Positions 1 through 11,033 of a stretch of DNA of 64,000 nucleotides are shown piece after piece; position 1 is the first letter of the stretch, and the number at the start of each line of letters is the position of its first letter. Below the pieces are notes generated by a model that saw only the letters and a program-made list of their open reading frames with translations, ran no database searches and was not told the DNA's origin. This DNA comes from Trichobilharzia szidati (lineage: Eukaryota > Platyhelminthes > Trematoda > Strigeidida > Schistosomatidae), in the NCBI GenBank assembly GCA_944472155.2, contig OX235271.1:25366977-25430976 (forward strand), in the 5' to 3' direction. Position numbers and translations under genes: made by a program.

Positions 1-1017
1 TGGAACTTAAATCGAATGTGAAAAAGATATAATTTATTTAATAAAAGCTAAGAATGAGAGCTTCCAGTGTTAGATGGAAGCATAAAAATGGAAGAAGATG
101 GGAAGTTAAATTCTGGTGTTTCCAGAAGACCCACAGATTCAAACTGATATTAAGATTTGGGATCATCCTACCCGACGTCATTAAAAATAGGATTCATGAA
201 ATGTTTAACTAACAGGGCATAAAAACTGAACAGTACCAACAAAAATCTTAGACAAGAAATGAGGCTTTGAAACTTAATAATTACCCTGATAAATTATTAA
301 GCTAGTATGTGGGAAAATGTGTGAACAAAATTATTATCAGTGTCAGTAATACTGACAATCATAATGACGACGTCGACATGCTCGACAAACACGAAAAGTA
401 TTATGAAAACACCAACAATAATGGATTTAAGCCAACAGTAGTGCTCCCGTACAGACAAGGAACCTCAGAAACCTTACTTAGAATTCTAACAGTACAGGAA
501 TGAAAGTGGCATTCACACCCACAAACTCACTTAGAAACAAGTTCTGTCGTCTAAGGGTTCCTGTGGAGCCTATTAAACAAAATAATTTAGTTTATCTAAT
601 ACCCTCCAATGATCGTAAAGTCAAAGTAGTAGAACGGAGTCAGTCTGACTAGTGGAGCAAAAAACCTAGCAAAATCTAGATTAATTGATTCTAATAAAAT
701 GGAAAATCTGGAGAATAGTTCAGCTATAACATTGCACGCACTTACACACAACCATACAACAGGAAAGTATAAGATGACAACTTTAAAATCTAATGTAACA
801 GAGTGGAGGGGGAGATTGCTAACAGAAGCTTTATTTATTGAATTAACTGAAAATAGGTGTAGGTAGAAAGGATTCAACACCTGTCTTGGACACTTGTGAA
901 ATTCTACTAACCCTAAAACTATAAAAAGAAATTTTCAAAGTTGTGTAGTTATAACTGATATGATTCGAAACGTCATTCAGTAAATAATGTTGTTTCTGTG
1001 TTGCATGATATATTCGC
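1..1017 (+). mobile_element. Penelope-like element, 3' part, decayed
   Basis: This fragment starts inside the reverse transcriptase C-terminus. Around 60-300 it parallels the 54 kb PLE block MLDCSVKKRDGKLNTSVYRK. It continues through the linker TVVLPYRQGTSETLLRIL (about 440-490) into a frameshifted GIY-YIG endonuclease region (about 590-870), where HALTHNHTTG can be read. The 3' end at about 940-1017 carries the PLE terminal motif CGAAACGTCATTCAG, but the stem-loop found before it in other copies is deleted. The element is cut by the window edge on the left. Confidence 0.75.
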
Positions 1018-1019
1018 CT

Positions 1020-1764
1020 AAGTGAACTATACTATTAAAAAGAGGACGAACTAAGTAGTAGTTTTGAAGTGGTCAGAAAAACTGTCAACATTGGGATAAG
1101 TCCCTGCAAATAAGTTGTGAATTAGACTTTTTTTTGAAAATTAACGAAACTTCAAAAGACATCATTGGATAACTATTCTCACACTACTGACGTTATAAGA
1201 TTTTACATTTCGACTGCATTTGAGCTTGGAGCTTCAAGAGCAGTATTTGCTGGATTTAATCCCAACCGCTCCCTCTTTTCTGGACTTACTACCAGCTCAG
1301 TGAGGTTTGGAGTAAATCAGCCGGTAATCGAAAGGGTTACCACTTACGTGGTTGACGAGAATCTTTCCAATCAACTACCAATGCACCAAGACGTATCCGT
1401 AACCTTAAAGAAACTGGTGTAACCTCTGGTATTTCAAAACACGCCACCAGGTGCTACAATCAAAGGTCCTACCACTGGGTAATTCTAGTCAAAAGGTTGA
1501 TATTTAATCCGGAATATACAATAGAAAATAAGTACTTTTTCTCTCCGCTCTACTATGGTCACTAATCATAAGTTAGTTGACGTGAAAAGTGCTTCCGAAG
1601 GGCTTCCAAAGTACATAAATTCTCTTCTCTACAGTTCTCAGTAATTCTCTAACTCATTTCGTTTTGTAACAAAATCTACATTGAAATCAATCAATAATGG
1701 TCTACTTTGACTTTTTTTCTTTCAACTCTGTGTGTTTCTTTAACTGTTCCTTCCTTATTAATAT
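1020..1764. other. No recognisable gene
   Basis: This is AT-rich sequence between a PLE fragment and an RTE copy. An 85-codon open frame at 1165-1422 (+) has no motif I recognise, and I treat it as chance. Confidence 0.4.
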
Positions 1765-2395
1765 ATTATTGTTTCCATTAGTTCCTAGAGGAACATAAAG
1801 CTTCAGCCACACGTCTCCATTGCGTTCGGTTCTCCGCCAACGTTTCCATCTGGCTCCACGTCTGCTCAAATGCTTTCATCTCCTCTTCACATCACCTCCT
1901 CCAAGTCACCCTCACCTTTGCAATGACGACCAACTCGCCACTTCCCTTTCGAGTTCCACTCGAGCAATGGCTTGTCTAGTGATGTCACTTGATGGATTGT
2001 TTCCTCAGAGTATGGCCAGCCAATCCATCTACATTTCTTCCTGCATATTTCTTCCACAATCGGTTCCTGCTGAGTTGGTTCGCTCATTGCCAGAGATCTT
2101 TGTTGCTGTTCTTTTCTGGCCATCCGATCTTGAGTGAAGACAGCTGTTGATGAAGGCCAGCAGTTTGTGCGAAGTGCCCTTTCTGACGCTCTAAATCTGT
2201 TATGCGTATAGTAGCACTGACTTCACATTGGAGTTGAAAATCCGGATCTTATTTTTGATGCTGAGTGCTGTCAACCTCCACACAGACTTGAGAGTAGTGA
2301 AAGCTTGTCTTGCTTTTCCGATTCTTGCTTTGATATCCTCGTCAGTTCCGTTCTCCTGTAGTTGAAACGATGCTTCTGAGGTAGGTGAAGGAGTA
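1765..2395 (-). mobile_element. RTE-like LINE, family A, 3' fragment
   Basis: On the minus strand this holds the C-terminal part of an RTE ORF: the KKCRWIGWPYSEETIHQVTS block, then LLEWNSKGKWRVGR, then the family A 3' end with an AATAAT-type tail at the left side. Coding is broken by indels. The 5' truncation at about 2395 falls just after the block that encodes TYL.S near the start of the C-terminal domain. Confidence 0.75.
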
Positions 2396-2573
2396 TTTAT
2401 TCCTTAGACTTGTTTATTCAATTCTTTGATAATCTATTGATCTTGTCCTTTAGCATTATGCAAACTTTTATTTATCTACCGAATGGAACCTAATGCGATT
2501 ATGACAACTGGCTACACTATCACGTCGTTTTTTGTCTCCATCTTATCAAAATAATTGTTAATATTATTGTGAT

Positions 2574-2715
2574 AGTGCGTTTGGTGGCTCGGCGGTAGAA
2601 TGCTTGCCAGCCACTCATTTGGTCCAGGGTCCGATAGCCCGCCGAGGCATTCCTTTACCTCACTAAGCCAGTAGTAAGTCTGGCAAAGAGTAAAACAATA
2701 GAAAACTAGGGACGG
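2574..2715 (+). mobile_element. tRNA-related SINE with RTE-type body, degenerate
   Basis: This begins with the SINE head (A-box-like GGTGGCTCGGCGGTAGAATG, B-box-like GGGTCCGATAGCCC) followed by the shared body CCTTTACCTCACTAAGCCAG. The 3' tail is lost or unrecognisable. Confidence 0.6.
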
Positions 2716-2759
2716 ACTGGTTTGAAATTCAAAAGAAAATCTAATAAGCAACAGACAAT

Positions 2760-3329
2760 GTTAGCAGCTCCTAGCAGAAGTACTATTTGTAGTATATTAA
2801 CAATTATAAATAAAACTGTTCAGCTGCATGTCATGTCATAAATATAAAACTAATATTCTTTAACTGAACGCAATTCATAATTCAAAATATCGCCACAAAT
2901 GACCTAGAAAAGGTGATTAAATTTTCAATGGGGAATATTTTAATTTTAACGAAACATCAGGACACCTGGTCATTCCTGTTGTTTAATGTCCTTCGTTCAT
3001 GAAAAACTATATATATATTTATTTAAAAGTGACTATTATCTGAGATTATTCAAGGAAGTAATTAACAGAAATTAAATAACAAGCATATTAGAAACACCGT
3101 TATTCACATGATAAATTTAGTGATATGATAAATCAGGCAATAAATGAAATCTTAGTGAATAAGAATCACTTTGTCTTCCATTTTAGGTCGTATTTGACCT
3201 TATATATATTATATACTCTAATCAAATTAGTCAGGTAAAAGGAAGACGTGGATAGATAGACTTGTACATCATGAATAGTAACATCAATGATGGTGTGTGT
3301 TATTTCTAAGGTTGTTTAACCTTGTGTAG
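2760..3329. other. No recognisable gene
   Basis: This is AT-rich non-coding sequence with short AT runs. I see no repeat family or coding signal. Confidence 0.4.
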
Positions 3330-3630
3330 ATACGTCGCTGGTTCATTCGTAGAATGCATGGCGGTAAGGCATCTAATCTGGGTTCAGTTACTGACTGACT
3401 CACCCGCTAAACTTTGCCTAGTAATCCCTGAAAAGAGGAAAGATTGGGCGTTAGGCTAGAAGCTGCAATCCCTAAAAAGAACAGGACAGCTACTGAAATT
3501 TCAAAGCTTGGAGGGTATATTTCACCGGGTACTGAAGGAATAAAAACAGTTTTGAAGTTTCATCTCTCATTAATTTGTACTCATCATTGTTATATGCTCC
3601 CTGATGTACTTTCCAATGGGGTGGAATCAA
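3330..3630 (+). mobile_element. tRNA-related SINE, strongly diverged
   Basis: The head is degenerate, but the body can be aligned: CTCACCCGCTAAACTTTGCC, GAAAGATTGGGCGTTAGGCT, then CAGCTACTGAAATTTCAAAG and a relic of the tail (CTTTCCAATGGGGTGGAATC). Confidence 0.5.
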
Positions 3631-3639
3631 TATAGAAGT

Positions 3640-4789
3640 ATATTATATATGTTTATATTTGTGTTGAATAAAATATCCAGTGGTTTACTAAAACTACCGC
3701 ATGAATTCTTTCCGAAACTTTATGAAATCAACAGGATAGTAGTGAATCTTGATAAAACTGAAAATTAATCATTCAGTCATGGAGAAACCAAAAGGGGCAA
3801 TTCAGTGAATTCATACTAAAAGTTGGAACCAACATAAGGGGTGTATTTAATTTGTCCAATATTGCGTGAGAAATGAGACAATTCAGGATACGTTAGAATG
3901 ATGACTGATACAGCTACAAAGAGACAAGGTTAACTTTCTGTGAGAAACAACCAATCAAAAGACTGCCTTTCTACTAAATTTACATATTGTTTGAACCGTG
4001 ATACTTATCAATGAAAGCCAATCTAGAAGGGTTATTCAACTCCACTCGAATTCGTTGTTGTTTTTAGAACCCTCATTATAATCAGATTTAATTAACTAAG
4101 GGAAATTATGCGTTGGTGATTGAATAGTAGCATGTTCACCAACTACACATGTGGTGGGGGTTGGTCTCACGCTACCGATGAACGCTGGAATCTCCTGTAG
4201 TCCACCAACTGGTAATAAGCCCAAAAAATAGAAACGGTTGGTCGTGAGATTAGCATTCTCAGCTCTTCAAAATACAACTCCACTGTTACTAAAGCTCCAA
4301 AGCTTGAATCTAAATGTTCCATTAGCAAAGCGACAAATGAAAGAGAATAGATCTACAAATTCATAGCATGTTAAATCATTTCTTTACTCGCCCCCCCCCC
4401 ACTTCCAACGACACACACAATGGAAGGCCAAATTACATCTGGAACCTAATAGGGATTATCAAGCTTCATCTATTCACAACAGTAAGTTGTTTGGAAAATT
4501 CAGAACTAAGAACAATACTGGGAAAAAATATTTCGGGAAATTAATAAATCCATCAATAATGTCATAATTGAAAAATGAAAAAAGTTTACTACAGATATAG
4601 GAAGCCAAATAAAAATATTTATGGTTGAATCTTCATGACTCAATATAATACTTAAAACTATTGATACTCGTTGGAATCTTGGTGAAATCTCAGCTGGGAT
4701 ATAAAAGACTCGTGTAGTATTCACCAACTTTCCTTATCTGTTATGTATACATGATATTAGCCTATCCATCAAAGCGTTTTTGCACTACG
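3640..4789. other. No recognisable gene; short poly-C run
   Basis: I see no supported coding region or known repeat. A run of ten C at about 4391-4400 is the only striking simple sequence. Confidence 0.4.
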
Positions 4790-6470
4790 CAGCATTTTTT
4801 TCTGTCATAGTATAGACCTCTGAGAATTGGCTGTTGAAAGTGGAAGATATGAAAAAGTTTGTCAGTTTTTCCATAGGTGTCTGAGTTCTTTCTCTTGTGT
4901 TAGACTTTATAATATGATGAATAATGATGAAGTAAAGCATCGACTTTGAAAAGGCCTTCAACGGCGTCGATCGAGAGGTGCTTTGGCAACTACTTCGCTA
5001 CTACGTGTTGCCACCGACGATTATACATCTCATCCAACAGCTGTACGACAATGCTGCATGCCAAGTCATCCACAACGGGAAACTTACGGAATCCTTCGAA
5101 GTGAGGACAGGAGTAAGAAAAGCCTGCCTACTATCGCCAATGATTTTCTTGATTGCAGTAGACTGGATAATGCGACAATCAGCGGCAGGCAATGAGGAAA
5201 CAGGCATAAAATGGACTCACACAAAAATCTTGGAGGATCTGGACTTCGCCGATGACTTATATATGTCTGATTTCCCACAAATTGGAAGATATGCAAGTGA
5301 AAAGCAACAAGTTGGCAGAAGAAGCATCAAAGATAGGACTTCATTCAGGTGAACATAGAGAAAACAGATGTGAAGATTCCTGAGCAACACCACCAACAGC
5401 AACAACAACAATTGACAACAATCAGCAAAAATGGGAGGGACCTGAAAGAAACAACCTCTTTTACCCACTTACCTGGGGAGCATCGTTTCAACTACGGGTG
5501 GAACTGACGAGGATATCAAAGCAAGAATCCGAAAAGCAAGACAAGCTTTCATTACTCTCAAGTCTGTACGGAGGTCAACAGCACTCAGCATCAAAAATAA
5601 GATCCGGATTTTCAACTCTAATTTGAAGTCAGAGACTTGGCGCGTCATAAAGAGCATCTCAAACAAATTACAGACTTTCATTAACAGTTGTCTTCGCTCA
5701 ATACTCAAGATCAGATGGTCGGCCAGAAAAGATCAGCAACAGAGATCTCTTGGAGCGAACCAACCAGGAACCGACTGTGAAACAAATAGGCAGGAAGAAA
5801 TGGAGATGGATTGGCTGGCCATACTCTGAGGAAACAATCCATCAAGTGACATCACTAGACAAGCCATTGCTCGAGTGGAACCTGAAAGGGAAGCGGCGAG
5901 TTGGTCGTCAGTGTGAGGGTGAGGGTGACTTGGATGAGGTGATGTGAAGAGGAGATGAAAACGTGTGGGCAGACATGGAGCCAGGTGAAGACTCTAGCAG
6001 TGAACAGAACGCAATGGAGACGCACGGTTGAAGCCCTATGTTCCTGTAGGAATTAAAGGAAACAATAATAAGAATAATAAGGCGTGGGGGAAAATTAGTA
6101 GATGTGGTTCTGAAGTTATATCGATTGAGATGGCTATGATAAGTGTTACACATATCGTGCTATCGCCTTCCTACTGCAGCAATTTAAGCTAACATAGAAC
6201 TGGGTTAGAAAAGAGTTAGAGAGTCAAGAAAAAAACATGGCATTAGTCCATGAAGTCTTTGACTGTTGTTTTGTACCACGTAGAGTGATACAGGTTAGGG
6301 TAGTTGAAATGCTCAGAACCAATAGCTTGAGACTGTTGTTGACATGCCTTCAAGTCCTTTTCATTCATAAACTCAAAAACATATTAGATTCTCATTCTTC
6401 TCTCTCTCTCTACCTCATCAGATGGTTTCCTTATAGATGACTCTTCATCTGCTATATACACTTATGTTTT
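4790..6470 (+). mobile_element. RTE family D (SR2-like) 3' fragment split by a family A insertion
   Basis: The pieces at 4790-4930 and 6089-6470 line up with consecutive parts of the family D C-terminal region. The left piece parallels the block LRAEDMKRLAVFDHSCLRS seen intact at 55.8 kb. The right piece parallels KLHRLRWLGHVLRMPSHRLP and the 3' untranslated end. The RTE A copy at about 4936-6085 lies between them. Both pieces are heavily mutated and no open frame remains. Confidence 0.6.
4936..6085 (+). mobile_element. RTE-like LINE, family A, 5'-truncated copy
   Basis: This copy begins inside the reverse transcriptase at IDFEKAFNGVDREVLW (about 4938) and continues with QLLRYYVLPPTIIHLIQQLY, TGVRKACLLSPMIFLIAVDW and the catalytic LDFADDL box (about 5235). 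Frame breaks follow at about 5290-5400. The C-terminal domain (SIKNKIRIFNSNLKS, SILKIRWSARK) and the WRWIGWPYSEETIHQV block follow, then the family A 3' end and AATAAT tail. It sits inside an older family D copy. Confidence 0.8.
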
Positions 6471-6479
6471 GCCTAATTT

Positions 6480-8235
6480 CGCCTAAAACCTTAAAATAAC
6501 TATTTTAAGGAGTTATCGCCCACTTGCATGAGCCCTTTGTTTTTCCCTCTGTTTGAGTTGCCGGATTCCTACTGGCTGTTAATACTTTTAATTCGTCTCT
6601 GAATTACTGTATTTTCAAGGTCACTCTAACTGTATATATATAGAGAGTTTCTGTGTAACATTTTGACTGTTGTTTGAGGCAGTAAAACTCTCTTATCGAC
6701 GTCCAGTCTTTCCTTTTGTCTTTGCGTGCCAGCAGTGTTATTGCTGTTGTTGTTAAGGTGACGTACGATTAGGACAGATTAGCCAGAGCATTAGGTTAGT
6801 ATTTGCTCATAGTCTCTACTACGTCGTAGTTCCGGTCATAAGAGCATCACTGTATCGTCCATTCAGTAATACCTATTCAAAGATTATATCCAGAGGAAGA
6901 TAAAATAGATTGTTGGTAAAGTGAAAATTATTCGTAGCGAATAAGCTCTCTTCACGTGTTTCTTAACTTTCATCATTCTGTAATCTCACACATATCACAG
7001 GAATGGATCATCTGCCTAAAACATGAGACAGTATTACAGTCGACGTGTAAACCAAACAGCTAAAATTCGGGATTAGATAATAATTCAAGCTAATTTAGAG
7101 AGAGACTTAAAAGATACCTGCTAACTCCCGCCTACTTTGAAGACAATTTTAGAACACATATGTATATATGTAATGAAGTATTTGTAGTTTTATGTTGTTT
7201 TTTTCCGTAGAAAGTGTTCCCCTTCAATGCAGAAAGATACACTATGCTGTTACAAAAACATTTTTTTAAACACACTGTAATGCATATTCAACAAAGATGA
7301 GGCATATTCGTTGTAAGAAAACAAAACTGCTGACGGACTTTATGTCTGATGTGGATAGTGGATAATTAGCCGACAAGCGAAATCTGTTTCTTTTTCGGTC
7401 TCCTTCGTTCTCAACGGCTTTCGGTTTCGGTTTTTCCACAAATCTTAAAATAGCTTGAATAGGACAGCACCAGTGTAAACACGTGTACTCAAGATAGTGG
7501 AATGAATGCATAAATAAATGAAATATTCTTAATTTTTTTATTACAGGACACAGATGAATAAAGTAAGGAGAAAATTACAAGGTATGGCATTAAAATATTC
7601 GAATATATATACATATGTTCAAAAACTCACTGAACCGGAATTTGGACATTGATATTATTATTTAAATATTCTGTGTGTAAATCATGTACAGTAATAATTT
7701 TACCCATCCGTTCCTTTCTGTAGCGAGTGGAATATTAAGGCTTTGAGTTCTAGGCATATACGTTTCACTTGCAGTGGTGTTTATTTCTACGGAGTTCAGA
7801 TACTAGTATAACTCCCAACCTTACTACTGACTAGTAAACTAGGGGAAACTTCGAAGTGCGTCTGCGAAGCATGGAACCTGTACCATGACAAATCGCCTGG
7901 CTGTATGACATTTCAAGAGTGTGAGAACATTTATAAACTAACATTAGTCAAGTTAAAGTATAGCAGTCCAGCATTGCGAACGCACCAGTGATCTTGGATG
8001 TATACTAGCTATTGGATAATGGGGCCCACCATTATTATAGTACCACTGCTAATGCTGTTCACGAACTGTGGTGCAAATTTCATGCGGATCTAGTTTTTAA
8101 GTCCTGTTTAGATAATAGGTTGTTACAACTTTTCCGTGAATGCTTTTGTGGTACTCTGTGTACATTCAGAAGTGTTCAGAAGCAAAGGATGGACATGTAG
8201 TAAAGTGTTTAGTGTAGTGTAGAAAACGAATTTGT
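6480..8235. other. No recognisable gene
   Basis: This stretch has no frame I can assign. Short open frames at 7266-7511 (-) and 8012-8200 (+) lack motifs. It lies in the leftmost part of the window, beyond the last DCX exon found, so a missed small exon is possible. Confidence 0.35.
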
Positions 8236-8240
8236 GTTCG

Positions 8241-8561
8241 AAATGGTATGTCTAGTGGTTAGGATTCCTGGCTCTCACCCAGGCGGCCCGGGTTCGATTC
8301 CCGGCGCGGGAGCGCTTTTGTCCGTCGGTGGCATAGTGGTTAGGACACTCGCTGACCACACACATGGTCCGGGGTTCGATCCCTGGCCGACCCATTCCTT
8401 TACCTCGCTAAGCCAGAAATAATGCTTGTGAAGAGGAAAGGTTGGGCATGAGGCTAGCAACCCCATCCTGTAAAAATAACACTGCTAAAGAAACTTCGGG
8501 CCACTAGCTTGAAGCCTTATGTTCCACTGGGGAACGTGAAGGAAATAAAAAAATGGTATGT
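8241..8561 (+). mobile_element. Composite retrocopy: tRNA-Glu relic fused to a SINE, inside one target-site duplication
   Basis: The 11-bp repeat aaatggtatgt occurs at 8241-8251 and 8551-8561, directly after the A-rich tail, so 8252-8550 looks like one insertion. Its first 60 nt are a tRNA-Glu body lacking the first dozen bases. The remainder (8322-8550) is a complete RTE-tail SINE: head GTCGGTGGCATAGTGGTTAG, B box GGTTCGATCCC, body GTTGGGCATGAGGCTAGCAA, tail CCTTATGTTCCACTGG. A TTTT run at 8316-8319 would be a weak RNA polymerase III terminator between the two units, so read-through from a tRNA gene is a plausible origin. Confidence 0.7.
8252..8311 (+). pseudogene. tRNA-Glu (anticodon CTC) pseudogene, 5'-truncated
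   Basis: The anticodon stem CCTGG/CCAGG (8267-8271 with 8279-8283) pairs fully around the seven-base loop CTCTCAC. The anticodon is CTC (8274-8276), with T before it and A after it. The T arm (8288-8292 with 8300-8304, loop TTCGATT) is perfect. The 3' acceptor strand CGCGGGA (8305-8311) is present, but the matching 5' strand is absent: the bases there belong to the insertion's target-site duplication. It is therefore not a functional tRNA gene. Confidence 0.75.
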
Positions 8562-8604
8562 TACACATTCAGTTCATTCTTTTGTAGGGGATTTCTAAAT
8601 CAAA

Positions 8605-9235
8605 TATACTTTTATCTGCGATTATTGGATATTGAAGACTGGGCTGAGATCAGTAGCTGTTCAGACGAAAAGTTTGTTAGCACCTGCTGAGCAGTGGTAC
8701 CACCACTGCAGAGATATAGCATCCTGAAGGGCGAATACCATTACGCAGCTGTTTGGAGGAATGGGTGCTATTGTTCATATTGATGATACCGTTCTGACAA
8801 AGAAGAAATATAATCGTTGTCACCCTAGGGCAAATAATGATTGGGTTTCGGGTATTTACGACACAAAAAATTCAGAAAGGAATTGTGGAAGTAATTCCCA
8901 AGCGTGGTATGTGCAGACTCTTCTACCTGTCATACAAAGGTTAGTCATTCTTGGCACTACAAACGCATAGGCAGAATACAGTCGGTTATTAGATATGAGT
9001 TTCATCCACCACTGAGTGAATCATTCTGATGATTTTCTCGAGCCCTTCCTGGAAGGCAAACTAATTCAATCGAGGACTTTTGAGGAATACTGAAAAACAG
9101 GATGAGATTGATAAATGCCTCACAGAAAAAACTCATTTTCAGTCATTTCGATGAATATATGTACAGAAAGTGGCTTAACTTAAAAACTGATACTTCTCAC
9201 TATAACTGGGAGATATTTTAAAGTCATGATAGCGA
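8605..9235 (+). mobile_element. Merlin (IS1016-like) DNA transposon relic, transposase fragment
   Basis: The frame at 8746-8967 reads a DDE transposase of the IS1595/ISXO2-like family used by Merlin elements: VHIDDTVLTKKKYNRCHPRA, the position of the WVFGG block (here WVSGI), QTLLPVIQRLVILGTT. After a stop at about 8968 the same frame continues through VNHSDDFLEP, a block aligning with the conserved NHS.NFV.P motif, and a FEEY/HRKN.F..ISMNIC tail. The first catalytic Asp is kept, the second (expected in SD.W.AY) is lost and several stops are present. I could not define terminal inverted repeats. Merlin elements are known from schistosomes. Confidence 0.65.
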
Positions 9236-9475
9236 AAAATATTCTGTTTAATGTGTTTCATCATTATCCTCTGCATTTCTCTTGTAAATAAAAATCACTT
9301 TTAATGTAAAAATCATTGGTTCTTCTGATTGATCACCTCAGGATCACTCGTCAGTTCATATTCCATAGATCGCTATAGTTTGACTTTTATTCAACATTAA
9401 TTTCACTCAGATTACAGGATTTCACCATGATCTAGAATCGGTTAGAGAACCATTGGAAACCCTGCAGGAAGTACT

Positions 9476-9512
9476 GGACAGCTGTTTCGTCCTAGTTTTG
9501 GACTTCATTATG
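9476..9512 (-). ncRNA. Hammerhead ribozyme relic
   Basis: Minus strand: AATGAAG-TCC-aaaacta-GGAC-GAAACAGCTGTCC. The GAAA half and the self-complementary CAGCTG stem III are intact. The CUGANGA half reads aaUGAAG, so the core is damaged. Confidence 0.5.
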
Positions 9513-9856
9513 ACCACCAGGGTTCGAACCCGTGACTTTCTGGCCATAAGGCGAACTCGTAGACCATGAAGCTACTGGGACCCGATCCAATGACTAGCCC
9601 ATGGATTCCAACTTCTGCCAATTCACGACATAGCGGGACCAATGTCCTCACACTCAACCTGCAGCACCCTACTGGTCACGACGTCTCACTAGAACCCCAG
9701 GTAACTACCTACCTGAATAGGACCAGTCGCTAGTGAGCATCTCATTGATTTTCAAGTATTGGTTTGTAGGGATTTGATTGACTGATTACAGGATTTCATC
9801 ATGAGCTGACATAGGTTAGAGAACCACTGGGAAACCTGGGGTTACTGGACAGTGGC

Positions 9857-9893
9857 GGCTAAAGAATCCCAAACCAGGACGAAACGGCTGTCC
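9857..9893 (+). ncRNA. Hammerhead ribozyme relic
   Basis: Plus strand: CTAAAGA (G5 changed to A), stem II ATCCC/GGAC, then GAAACGGCTGTCC. Only one core base differs from CUGANGA. It sits in the loop of the 9784-9955 hairpin. Confidence 0.5.
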
Positions 9894-9999
9894 AATACTC
9901 CCAGGTTTTCCAATGGTACTCTAACCGATGTCAACTCATGATGAAATCCTGTAAACAATCAATAAATTCCCTATAAAACAATACTTGAAAATTAATTTC

Positions 10000-10529
10000 A
10001 CTTGTCATTATGTTCGTTTTTGAAGCTTTCGTCGTACGTCTAGACAACATCTTCAGTGCTAACTCAAGTGAAAAGTGAAGGTATTGGAACTGTCCATGTT
10101 CGATTCAACTGCCTCCCTTGATCATCTTTTTTTTGAGACAACCAATCACAGAAGAAACAAGTGGTTGATTTCGAAGAAACTCATTTCGCGCATTGATCTA
10201 AGCTCAAAAGAAGTTGTTTAAAGGAGAAATGAAAGCTTTACACTTAAATCACTTAACTCAGTAAACATAATGACACTAAAAACGTTCACATGTACTATAA
10301 ATCTCCATTATCTGCAAGACCGTCAAAACATGGTCAGTTGAATTTGAAAGATCTCTATTCTTTCTACATAGTTGGCAATTTATAATTAGAATTGATAGAA
10401 AAGGTCTAGAACTAAAGGCAATCTCCAGTTTAATTGTTTGTCGGATTACACCCAGCGTTGTTATCTAATTTTAACTAGCTTTATTGATCGTAATACATCC
10501 GTTAGGATACTTCGTAGATCACTGAGGTA
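10000..10529. other. No gene; copy of an unnamed interspersed repeat at the left
   Basis: About 10010-10090 (minus strand) resembles 24240-24360 and 38860-38990, all containing forms of CTGAAGATGTTGTCTAG followed by a CGAAAGC-like block. The rest shows nothing recognisable. Confidence 0.4.
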
Positions 10530-10750
10530 ACCGACAGAATGGAGCCGTATTCTGTAGAGCAGTGTACTGGAAGTTAGAATTCAGAAAGAATTCAATCCCG
10601 ATCGAGTGTGCATCTTTTTGTGACATGGAGACTGTAAGTAATACCTACGTACCGATGAAGAGTCCTAAACAGGGACGAAATATTCGTCTATTTATTCAAA
10701 GTTTTCAATAATTCTTTAGCTGATGTCGATTTGTGAAGAAACCTACCTCC
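10530..10750 (+). repeat. Diverged hammerhead-type repeat unit
   Basis: A tRNA-like head is barely visible, but at 10651-10690 ATGAAGAGTCC-taaaca-GGGACGAAAT keeps stem II and GAAA. The first core base is A instead of C. Downstream ATTCTTTAGCTGATGTCGAT matches the family's 3' part. Confidence 0.5.
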
Positions 10751-11033
10751 TAAAAATATATCAATATATGTATTAGAAATTTGTTTGCGATTCTTCTCAG
10801 GGCTTTTACTCTGAACTCTGGAGAAGTTTTAATCATGTAGATTTTGTTTTTTTTTTCACAGTCATCACACTGATGTGAAATTTCTTTACACTGTTTATTG
10901 TTTACTAAACTACTTTTTTCCTTTTCAATAAATTTTTATCTCCGTGTACTACACAGATATTTATGGATATTGGTTTGCCATGTGAAAAGATACTGGATCT
11001 TCATTAACATGTCACTCTTTTATGCGAATTATT

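Larger units (their letters stand above)
9365..9985. repeat. Hammerhead-type tRNA-related SINE cluster, inverted units
   Basis: On the minus strand, 9365-9760 is one Sm-alpha-like unit: the tRNA-like head GGGTTCGAAC region at 9522-9531 (as complement) and the hammerhead relic at 9476-9512. Then 9784-9955 is a hairpin. Its outer arms (ttacaggatttcatcatgag and its complement) are about 68 bp long and enclose a further hammerhead relic on the plus strand. The whole represents fused, inverted partial monomers. Confidence 0.65.

Noticed and set aside
5001..5468. Multiple overlapping frames on both strands at 5.0-5.5, 34.1-34.5 and 37.3-37.7 kb
   Set aside because: They are shadow frames of RTE reverse transcriptase on the opposite strand or other phases.
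8012..8200. Short open frames of 60-90 codons in non-repeat stretches (also 1165-1422, 7266-7511, 15376-15639, 21285-21536, 62026-62256) as genes
   Set aside because: No motifs, no splice context and lengths expected by chance in AT-rich DNA.
8322..8400. SINE heads as functional tRNA genes
   Set aside because: Acceptor and anticodon stems do not form properly and the heads continue into the SINE body. They only keep A- and B-box-like promoter elements.
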